A stretch of DNA of 64,000 nt. It comes from Phycisphaeraceae bacterium (GTDB lineage: Bacteria > Planctomycetota > Phycisphaerae > Phycisphaerales > UBA1924). The translations under genes were made by a program, and so were the position numbers. The notes beneath the pieces were generated by a model, which was given only the letters and a program-made list of their open reading frames with translations, was not told the DNA's origin and did no database searches. This document shows positions 54,791 to 63,196 of this stretch, piece after piece. Numbering within the stretch: the stretch's first letter is position 1; each line of letters begins with the position of its first letter. The DNA is taken from NCBI GenBank assembly GCA_019636515.1, contig JAHBXI010000004.1, forward strand, positions 310,001-374,000. The letters are read 5' to 3'.

Positions 54791-55771
54791 TCACCGCCCG
54801 CTCAGCGCGGAAAGCCCCGATACCAGCAAGAACGCCGCGTAGGACGCCAGCAGCACGGTGCCTTCGATCCTCGAAACCCTTCTCTTGTTGGTCCGGCTGA
54901 TGGGGACCAGCACGACCGCCAGCACCCCCATGTAGGCGATCGGCAGTGTCATCGCCGCCCCGGTCTCGGGCGGGGCGATAAGCCCGGTGATCCCGAAGAT
55001 CGCCCCGGCGTTGAACATGCACGACCCGATCGCATTGCCCATCGCCAGGTCGGTCTGCCCTCGGCGGATCGCAAAGTACGAGGTCGTCAGTTCCGGAAGG
55101 GTCGTCCCGATCGAGACGATCGTCACACCGACCACCGACGCCGGGACCCCGAGGTTGATCGCGAGGCCCGAGGCCCCGTCGCTCGCCAGCGATCCCCCGA
55201 TCGAAAGCAGCGTCAGCCCGCCGATGAAACAGGACACGATCATCAGCCAGCCCATCGGGTGCTTCTCGCGCGTGGGGTCATCCCCCAGTCCCGCGTGCGA
55301 AGCGTCCTCCCCCGGCCCATTCCCGCGAAGCGCCGACATCACCGTCCACGTGCTGTACACGCCGAAGGCCAGGAGCAGCAAACCCGGGAAGAACCTCTCA
55401 AAGCCGACGGTCAGCCCCAGCGCGGCCATGATCGACAGCCCGACCGCGTTGAGCACGATCTCCACCCGAACAAGCCGCTCCTGCACCAGCAGCGGACGCA
55501 TCAGGGCGCACACCCCAAGCACGAGCGCCATATTGCAGATGTTGGCGCCCACCACGTTCCCAAGCGCCAGGTCGCCCCGGCCCTTGGACGCCGAGATCAG
55601 GTTCAACGCCATTTCCGGCGCGGAGGTTCCCCACGCCACCAGCGTCAGACCCACCACCAGCGGCGAGACATCGAGCCGCTTGGCCGTATCCACCGAGGCC
55701 GACACGAGCAGGCGCCCGCCGACCAGCAGCAGCACCAAGCCCACCGCAAACTCCAGCGCATCGCTCACCAT
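54791..55771 (-). CDS. Calcium/sodium antiporter (YrbG/CaCA family)
   Basis: A 326-residue inner-membrane protein of the Ca2+:cation antiporter family. Two alpha-repeats with the signature GTSAPEMALNLISASKG...GNVVGANICN and GTTLPELTTSYFAIRRG...GNAIGSCMFN hold the Glu residues that bind Ca2+; each is flanked by five helices (VVGLTLVAWGTSAP, LVLGVCALM, SVVGVTIVSIGTTLP, GAIFGITGLI). A cytoplasmic charged loop (GNGPGEDASHAGLGDDPTREK) links the halves. It exchanges Na+ (or H+) for Ca2+. ATG 55771 has a GGGGGGA upstream. It is 98 bases after the MCE gene, same strand, and convergent with the second usp gene. Confidence 0.92.
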   Translation of the reverse strand: MVSDALEFAVGLVLLLVGGRLLVSASVDTAKRLDVSPLVVGLTLVAWGTSAPEMALNLISASKGRGDLALGNVVGANICNMALVLGVCALMRPLLVQERLVRVEIVLNAVGLSIMAALGLTVGFERFFPGLLLLAFGVYSTWTVMSALRGNGPGEDASHAGLGDDPTREKHPMGWLMIVSCFIGGLTLLSIGGSLASDGASGLAINLGVPASVVGVTIVSIGTTLPELTTSYFAIRRGQTDLAMGNAIGSCMFNAGAIFGITGLIAPPETGAAMTLPIAYMGVLAVVLVPISRTNKRRVSRIEGTVLLASYAAFLLVSGLSALSGR

Positions 55772-55869
55772 ATGCCCAGCAATCCCCCCATGCGGTCAAC
55801 CGAGAAGAAAACGACGCGAACCGAACACCCGGCAACCGCCTCTTCGGGAATACCCCGTCCACCCGACCT

Positions 55870-57180
55870 CTAGCGCTCCGTCTTGCCGATCTGCTCGAAC
55901 AGGCGGCTCTCCGCCACGCGGTACCTCTCCAGCGCCTCGTCGAGTTCCCGCTTGAGCCGGGCGACCTCCGCGGGGTCGATCCCCGGTCGTACGCCCGACG
56001 CCGTGATCGTTTCGAGAGCCGTCGCCGAGGCACGCAGGTCGCTCAGCGCCGAGGCGTAACTCCTCGCCGAATCGTACAGCAACTGCTGCTGGAGTTCCTT
56101 GGTATCCGGCTGGACCAGCAGCCGCCAGGGCTGGGCGCGGATCTCCATCATGGCCAGTTTCAACTGGTCCGACGCGAGCCTTGCGTTGGCCATCGTACGC
56201 CGGACCGTGGACGACTCGGTCGCCACGATCGTGTCCAGTCGGGTGGCCAGACTCTCAAAACTCTCCATGGTGCGGCGGGCCTGCTCCCCCGCGGGCTCGA
56301 TCGTCTCGCGAATCGAGACGGCCGCCGCGTCGAGGCTCTCGAAGAACTGGTCGATCTTCGGCCGGTTCTCGTTCACCAGCCCGCGCAAGTCTCCGACCAG
56401 CCCCCGGCTATCGTCGATCACGCCCTGCGCGCTCGTCCCCAGCGCCGGCAGACGCGATCCCGCGTCGTCCGCGTTGGACAGGAAGGAATCCACATGCAGG
56501 GTCCAGCCCGGGACCTTCTCGGAGATCGTCTCGATCGACGCACGGGCGCTCCCCGTCGCCGAACGCACATCCTCCAGCGCCGCCCTGACCAGCGCGGCGT
56601 TGCTTTCGATCAACTCGTCCACCTTCTCCATCGCCGATTTGGCCTTTTCGATGATGCTCCGGAGGTCCATCACCTGCTCGGATCCAAGCCCCGCGTCGGC
56701 AAGGAACGACGGAGGCGCCACCGAACCTTCAATCCGCTCCCCGGGCAGGAGTTGCGGACCCGGGCCGATCCGTTCCTCGGGCCTGACCGTCGCGGGGTTG
56801 CCCATCGAAACAATGTTGATGGACGTCAACGACCCCAGGAGCGGCTTTTCCAGGGTGAACAGGGCGTTATCCGCCAACTCGAACCGCGAATCGATCCGGA
56901 CCGTCACGTCCACGCTTCCCCGTTCCCCCGCCGACGCCGCGTCGGGCACCACGGCCACGCTCATCACCTTTCCCACCGGCTGACCGCCCAGCGTCACCGG
57001 GGAACCGCCCTTGATCCCCGCCGCGCCCTGCTGGATCGAGAAACGAACCACGTACTCGCTGGTCGAACGCATCCGTTCGCCCACGTCCGAAAGAATGAAA
57101 CTTGCCACGACCGCCAGGGCCACCGAAGCCAGCAGAAACGACCCGGCAAGAAGGTTGTTGCGGGATGATGACGCGGCCAT
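55870..57180 (-). CDS. MCE (MlaD-like) protein
   Basis: A 436-residue bitopic inner-membrane protein: N-terminal helix (LLAGSFLLASVALAVVASFIL), one MCE domain (about 35-130; VVRFSIQQGAAGIKGGSPVTLGGQPVGKV), and a long helical and coiled-coil tail (about 170-430) with apolipoprotein-like repeats (SIIEKAKSAMEKVDELIESN, DQFFESLDAAAVSIRETIEP). MCE proteins ferry lipids between membranes with an ABC transporter (MlaE/MlaF type); no permease, ATPase or MlaC gene is adjacent. TATGCT eight bases upstream of ATG 57180 gives a short or no leader. Confidence 0.88.
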   Translation of the reverse strand: MAASSSRNNLLAGSFLLASVALAVVASFILSDVGERMRSTSEYVVRFSIQQGAAGIKGGSPVTLGGQPVGKVMSVAVVPDAASAGERGSVDVTVRIDSRFELADNALFTLEKPLLGSLTSINIVSMGNPATVRPEERIGPGPQLLPGERIEGSVAPPSFLADAGLGSEQVMDLRSIIEKAKSAMEKVDELIESNAALVRAALEDVRSATGSARASIETISEKVPGWTLHVDSFLSNADDAGSRLPALGTSAQGVIDDSRGLVGDLRGLVNENRPKIDQFFESLDAAAVSIRETIEPAGEQARRTMESFESLATRLDTIVATESSTVRRTMANARLASDQLKLAMMEIRAQPWRLLVQPDTKELQQQLLYDSARSYASALSDLRASATALETITASGVRPGIDPAEVARLKRELDEALERYRVAESRLFEQIGKTER

Positions 57181-57188
57181 GAGGCAAG

Positions 57189-57194
57189 AGCATA
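57189..57194 (-). promoter_or_regulatory. Putative -10 box (TATGCT) of the MCE gene
   Basis: Minus-strand TATGCT ends eight bases before ATG 57180. It lies in the 55 bases between the Hsp70 stop and the MCE start, so a separate promoter may start here, though readthrough from the Hsp70 gene is possible. Confidence 0.4.
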
Positions 57195-57235
57195 CACCGG
57201 GCGATCCAAACCCGCTTCCCCGGTTGACCGAACGG

Positions 57236-59170
57236 TCAGGCCCCGCCGGGTAGCGCTCCGGGCGGATCCACCCGGAGCGACTCGGTGATGGACACCTCCT
57301 GAAGCCGGACGCTCAGCCGGTCGAGGAACTCCTTGGCGGTGTAAAACTCGCCCGCCTCGACGCTCCTCCAGTCCGACTCCGCCCGGGCGACCATCGCCGC
57401 CAGCGCCTCCGCCGCCTCGCGCAGTTGGCCCAGGTAATCGGCTTCCACAAGGTGCCCGAAACGCTCCATCCGGTCGCCGATCCATTTCAGGTCAAGGCGG
57501 CTGTTCACGACCAGGTCGATGACGCGGTGTCGAGCCATGTCCTCTCGGGCATGCACCACCGACTCGCGCTCGATGCGGTCCACCTCTTCGGCCGTCAGCC
57601 CGTGGTTGGGGATGACCTGCACCGCCGCCCGCCGGCCCGAGCGACGCTCCACCGCCGACACGCTCAGCACCCCGTTGGAGTCCACGGCAAACTCGACCTG
57701 CAACTGCGGGATTCCCGCCGGCATGGGGGCAATGCCACGCACGTGGAACATCCCAAGACTCCGGCAATCCTGGGACAACTCCCGTTCGCCCTGCAGGATG
57801 TGGATCGCGATCGACGTCTGCCCATCCACGCTGGTCGAGAACATCTCCGTCGCGCGCGTCGGCACCGCCGAATTGCGCATGATGAGTTTGGCCACCGCCC
57901 CTCCCACGGTCTCGATTCCAAGCGACAAGGGGATCACGTCCAGCAGCAGCCTTCCCCGCGTGGTTCCCGACAGGATCGACGCCTGCACCGACGCACCCAG
58001 CGCCACCACCTCGTCGGGATCCAGCGCCACGTAGGGATCGAGCCCGAAGAACTCACCCACACGGCGCCGCACGAGCGGGATGCGCGTCGATCCTCCAACC
58101 ATCACCACCGCCCCGACCCGCATGGACCCGCCGTCCATCCCCAGCACTCGGGCGGCATCCCCCATCGCGCGCCGGCAGCACGTGATCGCCCGCTCGACCC
58201 AGCCTTCGATCAGGCGCTCGAACGCACCCCGATCCAGGGATCTCTCGACGCGCGGCCCCTCGCTTTGATCGACGCCGATCACCGCCCGGTCGCCCTGGCT
58301 CAGGTATCGCTTGGCCGCTTCCGCCGAAGCCACCAGCCGAGCCATGTCACCCGGCGCGACCGATCCGACCGGCCGGCCGTCCAGCGCATAGTCCACCAGC
58401 AGGCGGTCAACGTCGTCTCCTCCCAGGTGGGTGTCTCCAGACGTGGCGATCACCTGGAACACCGACGTTTCCTCCCCCGCGGGCCCTCCCGCGGACAGGA
58501 TTTTCAGAATCGAAACATCAAAGGTCCCTCCGCCCAGGTCAAAGACCGCGACCGGCTCCTTCGCCGCGTTCCGCTCGCTCTGCCGATCAAGACCCAATCC
58601 ATACGCCAGGGCGGCGGCGGTCGGCTCGTTGAGGATCCTCACCACTTCCAGCCCCGCGAGGCGCCCGGATTCCCGCGTTGCCTGGCGCTGTGCATCGTCG
58701 AAATACGCGGGGACCGTCACCACGGCCCGGTGAACCTCCGCTCCCAGAGCCGCCGAGGCCTGCTCGCGAAGCGTCCGCAGGATGTCCGCGCTCACCTCCT
58801 GCGGCGACACGATTCGCTCCCCTGATGGAGTGGGGATCGCAAGCCGAGCCGTTCCCCTCTCGCCCGCACGAACGTCGAAGGAAAAGTACGGGAGGTCGGC
58901 CCGGGCGTCATCGACCGAACGCCCCATCAGCCGCTTCACGCTCGATATGGTCGTCGCGGGGAACTCCCCCGCCGCCGCGCGGGCCTCGCTTCCCACCACC
59001 GCCCTTGATTCCCCGCCGGCCGTCGATTCGTACCGCACCACGCTGGGGACCAGGCGTTCCCCACGCTCGTTGACAAGGACCCTGGGTCCCTGCTGGTCGC
59101 AGTACGCGACCAGGCTGTTGGTCGTCCCAAGATCGATCCCGACGATGATGTCACTCGACGACCCCGCCAT
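57236..59170 (-). CDS. HscA/DnaK-like Hsp70 chaperone
   Basis: A 644-residue cytosolic Hsp70 with full nucleotide-binding domain (VGIDLGTTNSLVAY, VVTVPAYFDDAQRQATRESG, LNEPTAAALAYGLG, VFDLGGGTFDVSIL, VVMVGGSTRIPLVRRRV) and substrate-binding domain (RLLLDVIPLSLGIETVGG, IHILQGERELSQDCRSLG, LQVEFAVDSNGVLSVSAVE). GTTNSLVA rather than GTTNSCVA is typical of HscA-like members, which load iron-sulfur clusters; the lid is short. The adjacent small Nfu-N gene, 40 bases upstream, supports such a role. ATG 59170 has GGAGG four bases upstream. No HscB, IscU or GrpE gene is near. Confidence 0.9.
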   Translation of the reverse strand: MAGSSSDIIVGIDLGTTNSLVAYCDQQGPRVLVNERGERLVPSVVRYESTAGGESRAVVGSEARAAAGEFPATTISSVKRLMGRSVDDARADLPYFSFDVRAGERGTARLAIPTPSGERIVSPQEVSADILRTLREQASAALGAEVHRAVVTVPAYFDDAQRQATRESGRLAGLEVVRILNEPTAAALAYGLGLDRQSERNAAKEPVAVFDLGGGTFDVSILKILSAGGPAGEETSVFQVIATSGDTHLGGDDVDRLLVDYALDGRPVGSVAPGDMARLVASAEAAKRYLSQGDRAVIGVDQSEGPRVERSLDRGAFERLIEGWVERAITCCRRAMGDAARVLGMDGGSMRVGAVVMVGGSTRIPLVRRRVGEFFGLDPYVALDPDEVVALGASVQASILSGTTRGRLLLDVIPLSLGIETVGGAVAKLIMRNSAVPTRATEMFSTSVDGQTSIAIHILQGERELSQDCRSLGMFHVRGIAPMPAGIPQLQVEFAVDSNGVLSVSAVERRSGRRAAVQVIPNHGLTAEEVDRIERESVVHAREDMARHRVIDLVVNSRLDLKWIGDRMERFGHLVEADYLGQLREAAEALAAMVARAESDWRSVEAGEFYTAKEFLDRLSVRLQEVSITESLRVDPPGALPGGA

Positions 59171-59210
59171 CAATCCTCCGTCGGCAAGCCGGGCAACGAG
59201 GTCGCCGCGA

Positions 59211-59522
59211 TCATCCGGACTCGTCGGCCGACATCTTCTGGACAACCTGCCCACGCAAGACCGATTCCACCCCGCGCTTGATCGACCGCCAGTCCGCCCC
59301 GGGCCGGCGGTTCACCGTCACCCACCCGTCGAGAATCAAGACCTGGGTCACTCCATCGATCCCCAGCAGGGCGGCGGCGAGCGGGTCACCCGACGCGTCC
59401 GATCCCGGCCCGTAGGAGCGAGGTCCGGACCGGCCGGGCAGCGGCGGGATCGGCACGCCGACGACGCACTTGATCGCATCGGGGTTCGGGGTCTGCTGAT
59501 ACGTGATCGAGGGGTGCTTCAC
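59211..59522 (-). CDS. Small Nfu N-terminal-domain protein
   Basis: A 103-residue protein that contains only the N-terminal Nfu domain: ITYQQTPNPDAIKCVV at the start matches the TPNPN(A/S)(L/M)KF pattern, then a Gly/Ser-rich insert, DPLAAALLGIDGVTQVLIL and WVTVNRR plus DWRSIKRGVESVL. The C-terminal CxxC domain that binds the iron-sulfur cluster in full Nfu proteins is absent. It may act as a targeting or adaptor module for the Hsp70 encoded immediately downstream. Start GTG 59522. Divergent from cdaA, with 130 bases between. Confidence 0.8.
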   Translation of the reverse strand: MKHPSITYQQTPNPDAIKCVVGVPIPPLPGRSGPRSYGPGSDASGDPLAAALLGIDGVTQVLILDGWVTVNRRPGADWRSIKRGVESVLRGQVVQKMSADESG

Positions 59523-59652
59523 GGCCCGGCTGACCTCCGACGCCCGCGCGATTCTCGGCGTCTTTCGACGATGGTTCGGACCCGATCGCCGAATACACTG
59601 TCAGGAGCGTAGGTTCGGCCCGTGAAGGAATCGGCCGGACACCGGTGACCAC

Positions 59653-60633
59653 GTGCATTCCCTGACCCCCATCCTCGACCTGCTCGATCGTATCGCCGCC
59701 TACCCGACGGCGGTCGTTGTCACCGAACTCCTGCTCATCTGGCTCGTCGTCTACGGTGTCGCCAGGTTCGTCCAGGGAACCAGGGCCGCCGGCGCCCTCA
59801 AGGGGATGATCTTCGTCCTGATCATCACCGCCGTCGTCTCCAGAATCCTGGGCGTTACCGAGGCTTTCCAGAGGCTGTCCTACCTCTACGAACGATTCGT
59901 CGCCCTGGTCGCCATCGCCCTGGTCATTATCTTCCAGCCCGAACTTCGCCGAGTCCTGGTCCGCATCGGCGAAACGCCTTTCTTCCGATCCACTCCCTCC
60001 GACATCGCCTTCACCGTCGGCGAAATCGTCGAGGCCGCGTCCTTCCTCGGCCGCGCTCGATTCGGAGGCATCATCGTCATCGAGCGGAGCGTCGGCCTCG
60101 CCGGGCTCCTTGAGGGCGGCACCATCCTCAATTCCGACCTTTCCGCGAGGCTGCTCCAGACCATCTTTTTCCCCGGATCAGCCCTCCACGACCTGGCCGT
60201 CATCGTCAAGGGACGCCGGATCTACGCCGCCGGGGTTCAACTTCCACTTGCCGAGCCCACCGATATGCCGGATCCTTCCTTTGGTTCAAGGCACCGCGCG
60301 GCGGTCGGGCTCACCAAGGAGTGCGACGCCCTCGTCGTCGTCATCAGCGAAGAAACGGGATCCATGCGCATCGCTGAACGAGGAAGGCTCTCACCCCCAC
60401 TCGACGACGATACCCTCCGTGAGCAACTCCGGTCGCGACTCACCCGCGCCCAGCGAGCCGCCGCCGCGGCCGCCAAGAGCGAACGGCCGACCGGCGAGCA
60501 ACAGGACACCCCGGATTCAACGGATCATTCGGATCCCCTCCCCGATTCCGCTGACACGCCCGACGGAAAAAACCAGCAGGCCGGCGGCCCGATCGATCGG
60601 GACGACGACCAGCATCCCCAGAAAGTCGCCTGA
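59653..60633 (+). CDS. cdaA: CdaA-type diadenylate cyclase with altered DGA motif
   Basis: Makes cyclic di-AMP from two ATP; inner membrane. The 326-residue product has three N-terminal helices (VVVTELLLIWLVVYGV, GMIFVLIITAVV, FVALVAIALVIIF), the DAC domain (about 100-240; FGGIIVIERSVGL, IFFPGSALHD) and a Pro/Asp-rich polar tail. The RHR motif is intact (Arg213-His214-Arg215 in GSRHRAAVGL). The DGA motif, which positions the nucleotide, reads Asp180-Leu181-Ala182 (ALHDLAVI instead of the usual HDGAVI). The YbbR/CdaR-type partner gene follows 54 bases downstream, the arrangement known in Firmicutes. GTG 59653. Confidence 0.88.
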   Translation: MHSLTPILDLLDRIAAYPTAVVVTELLLIWLVVYGVARFVQGTRAAGALKGMIFVLIITAVVSRILGVTEAFQRLSYLYERFVALVAIALVIIFQPELRRVLVRIGETPFFRSTPSDIAFTVGEIVEAASFLGRARFGGIIVIERSVGLAGLLEGGTILNSDLSARLLQTIFFPGSALHDLAVIVKGRRIYAAGVQLPLAEPTDMPDPSFGSRHRAAVGLTKECDALVVVISEETGSMRIAERGRLSPPLDDDTLREQLRSRLTRAQRAAAAAAKSERPTGEQQDTPDSTDHSDPLPDSADTPDGKNQQAGGPIDRDDDQHPQKVA

Positions 60634-60687
60634 ACACCGCGCCGATCACGCCCGTGCCCCCCGGCTCACCTTATCGGGGAACCCGCC

Positions 60688-61719
60688 ATGCTCTCCGGCA
60701 TTCGAACGTTCGCCCTGGTCACCATCATCACCGTGCTCATCTGGGCCTTCGCGGAGGCCGAGAGCCTTACCACCAAGGTCCTGCGTTTCGAACTGCTCTT
60801 CACGGCCGACCCCCAGACCCGGCTCTTTGCCGACCCCGCCGATGTCCAGGGGTGGACCGGACGAGTCGAAGTGACCATCGAAGGGTCCAACCGTGCCGTG
60901 GGCGATGTCGAGTTCAACCTCCGCCGGGGCGTCTCCATTCGGCCGGGCATGAGCGGGATCCCCACCGAGCCCGGCGAGTACTCCATCGACCTCAACCAGG
61001 TCCTCCGAGCCGCTCCCGAGATTGTCAACCGGGGCGTTACCATCGCCAAGGTCGATCCGCCGATCCTGCTGGTCGTGGTGGACACCCTCGTCACGCGAGA
61101 ACTCCAGGTCATCGCCGACGCCCAGGGAGCGCTCGTCGATGGTCCCGTCGAGTGCCGGCCTTCCAACGCCAGGATCACGCTCCCCCGATCCCTGAGCCTG
61201 CTCCTCCCCGCGGACATCGCCCTCACCGCCCGCATCCCGCAAGAGACCATCGGATCGCTGGTCCCCGGGCGGTCCGAGACCATCGCGGGCATCCCTATCC
61301 TCCCCCCGCCACAGGTCCGGGGGCGGCCGCGCGTGACCATCGAGCCCGAGCGAGCCGACGCCGTCCTGACGCTCCGTACCCGCACCGACTCGTTCACCAT
61401 CACCAGCGTTCCCGTCCACGTGAAGGTTGCCGCCGGAGAGTACGGACGCTGGGATATCACCATTCCTGATGAGGATCGTTTCATCCGCGACGTCACGGTC
61501 AGCGGGCCGAGCGACATGGTCGCCCGGGTCCGCCGTGGCGAAATCAGGCTCACCGCCGTCCTCACCCTGTCCTTTGACGAACTCGAGCGGGGTATCTCCA
61601 GCAAGGATGTCCTCTTCTCCGAGGTTCCGACCGAACTGAAATTCGAGACCGACCGCACCACCGTCCGGCTCCGAATCGCCCGGCGCGCCGATCCCGCGGC
61701 ACTCCCAAGCGACGACTAA
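60688..61719 (+). CDS. YbbR-domain protein (CdaR-like)
   Basis: A 343-residue protein with one N-terminal membrane helix (TFALVTIITVLIWAFAEAESL) and about three YbbR-like beta domains outside (for example VEVTIEGSNRAVGDVEFNL, ITLPRSLSLLLPADIALTARI and ITIPDEDRFIRDVTVSGPSDM). YbbR/CdaR regulates the CdaA diadenylate cyclase by binding it through the membrane part. Gene order cdaA-ybbR matches the usual arrangement, but glmM is absent. ATG 60688 has GGGGA eight bases upstream. Confidence 0.83.
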   Translation: MLSGIRTFALVTIITVLIWAFAEAESLTTKVLRFELLFTADPQTRLFADPADVQGWTGRVEVTIEGSNRAVGDVEFNLRRGVSIRPGMSGIPTEPGEYSIDLNQVLRAAPEIVNRGVTIAKVDPPILLVVVDTLVTRELQVIADAQGALVDGPVECRPSNARITLPRSLSLLLPADIALTARIPQETIGSLVPGRSETIAGIPILPPPQVRGRPRVTIEPERADAVLTLRTRTDSFTITSVPVHVKVAAGEYGRWDITIPDEDRFIRDVTVSGPSDMVARVRRGEIRLTAVLTLSFDELERGISSKDVLFSEVPTELKFETDRTTVRLRIARRADPAALPSDD

Positions 61720-61766
61720 TCCTCGACCCCCCGCGTTGCCTTCGCGCGAAACACCCGATCCCCCGC

Positions 61767-61772
61767 TAGCCT
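61767..61772 (+). promoter_or_regulatory. Putative -10 box (TAGCCT) of sthA
   Basis: TAGCCT ends eight bases before ATG 61781. No ribosome binding site is seen in between. One of the weaker members of the leaderless-start set. Confidence 0.3.
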
Positions 61773-61780
61773 GTCCACCC

Positions 61781-63196
61781 ATGCGACACTTCGACCTGTG
61801 CGTCATCGGTTCCGGGGCGGGCGGCCAGAGGGCCGCCATCCAGGCCGCCAAACTCGGCCGTCAGGTCTGTGTCATCGAACGCAACGAAGTGGTCGGCGGC
61901 GCCGCCGTCAACACCGGCACCATCCCCTCCAAGGCCTTGCGCGAGGCCATCCTCCACGCCGCCGGATGTCGAGCCGCCGTCCCCGGTGCCGCCGACTTCC
62001 TCGCCGCGCGCAGCCTCGACATCGCCCGGCTCATGGCTTCCTGCCAGACGGTCATCAAGGCCGAGATCGACCTTGTACGATCGCACTTTGCCTCCAACGG
62101 CATCCACCTTGTCACAGGACGCGGGCAGTTCCGCGACCCGGGCACCGTCGACGTCATCGGGGAGCACGCCAGCGAGACCGTCCAGGCCGACCACACCATC
62201 ATCGCCGTCGGCACCACCCCCGCCAGGCCAGAGTCCGTCCCCTTCGACGGCGTCAACATCATCACCTCCGACGAGATCCCGCGACTGAACGTCCTGCCCA
62301 GGTCGATCATCGTCGTCGGCGGAGGCGTCATCGGAAGCGAGTACGCCTCCATGCTCTCGACCATCGGCGTCAAGACCACGCTGATCGAAGGGCGACCACG
62401 GCTCCTGGAATTCATCGACGCCGAAATCGCCGAAGCCTTCCAGTACCACGCCCGACAGGGAGGCATGACCCTCCGCCTCGGTGAGAAAGTCGTCCGCATC
62501 GACCTGGTCGACGCCCCGACGGGCGCCAGGTCCACCGACGGGATCATGGTCGACGCCGTTCTGGAAAGCGGCAAAATCCTCCGGGCCGACGCCCTGCTCT
62601 ATTGCGTCGGAAGGCAGGGAGCCACCGATGGCCTGTGCCTCGAGAACGCCGGCCTCGCCGCCGACTCCCGCGGCCGAATCTCCGTGAACGACCGTTTCCA
62701 GACCGCCGTCCCCAACATCTACGCCGTCGGCGACGTTATCGGATTCCCCGCACTCGCCAGCACCAGCATGGAGCAGGGCCGCCTCGCCGCCTGCCACATC
62801 TTCAATGAACGCTGCGAGCGCATGGACGAACTTCTCCCCTATGGCATCTACGCCATCCCCGAGATTTCAATGGTGGGCTGGACCGAGGAACGCCTTACCG
62901 CCGAGGGCATCCCGTACGAATCCGGAGTCGCCCAGTACCGGGAGATCGCCCGAGGTCAACTCCTCGGAGACAGCATCGGCATGCTCAAGTTGCTTATCCA
63001 CCAGGACTCCCACACCGTCCTTGGAGTCCACGCCATCGGCACCGGCGCCACCGAACTCATCCACATCGGGCAGGCCGCCATCGCCTTCAAGGCCACCGCC
63101 GAATATTTCGTCAACACCGTCTTCAACTATCCCACCCTCGCCGAATGCTACAAGGTCGCCGCCCTCAACGGCCTCAACAAACTCCGGGGCGTCTGA
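61781..63196 (+). CDS. sthA: Si-specific NAD(P)(+) transhydrogenase
   Basis: Soluble flavoprotein that transfers hydride between NADPH and NAD+; cytosolic. The 471-residue product has the FAD-binding start FDLCVIGSGAGGQRAAIQAAKLG, the segment NTGTIPSKALREAILHAAG, where the disulfide cysteines of related dihydrolipoamide dehydrogenases are replaced as in SthA, the NAD(P) site IIVVGGGVIGSEYASMLSTIG, the second FAD site NIYAVGDVIGFPALASTSMEQ, and a C-terminal dimer domain with IHIGQAAIAFKATAEYFVN. This matches SthA, not LpdA. ATG 61781. Its last 23 bases overlap the convergent HAD gene. Confidence 0.94.
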   Translation: MRHFDLCVIGSGAGGQRAAIQAAKLGRQVCVIERNEVVGGAAVNTGTIPSKALREAILHAAGCRAAVPGAADFLAARSLDIARLMASCQTVIKAEIDLVRSHFASNGIHLVTGRGQFRDPGTVDVIGEHASETVQADHTIIAVGTTPARPESVPFDGVNIITSDEIPRLNVLPRSIIVVGGGVIGSEYASMLSTIGVKTTLIEGRPRLLEFIDAEIAEAFQYHARQGGMTLRLGEKVVRIDLVDAPTGARSTDGIMVDAVLESGKILRADALLYCVGRQGATDGLCLENAGLAADSRGRISVNDRFQTAVPNIYAVGDVIGFPALASTSMEQGRLAACHIFNERCERMDELLPYGIYAIPEISMVGWTEERLTAEGIPYESGVAQYREIARGQLLGDSIGMLKLLIHQDSHTVLGVHAIGTGATELIHIGQAAIAFKATAEYFVNTVFNYPTLAECYKVAALNGLNKLRGV

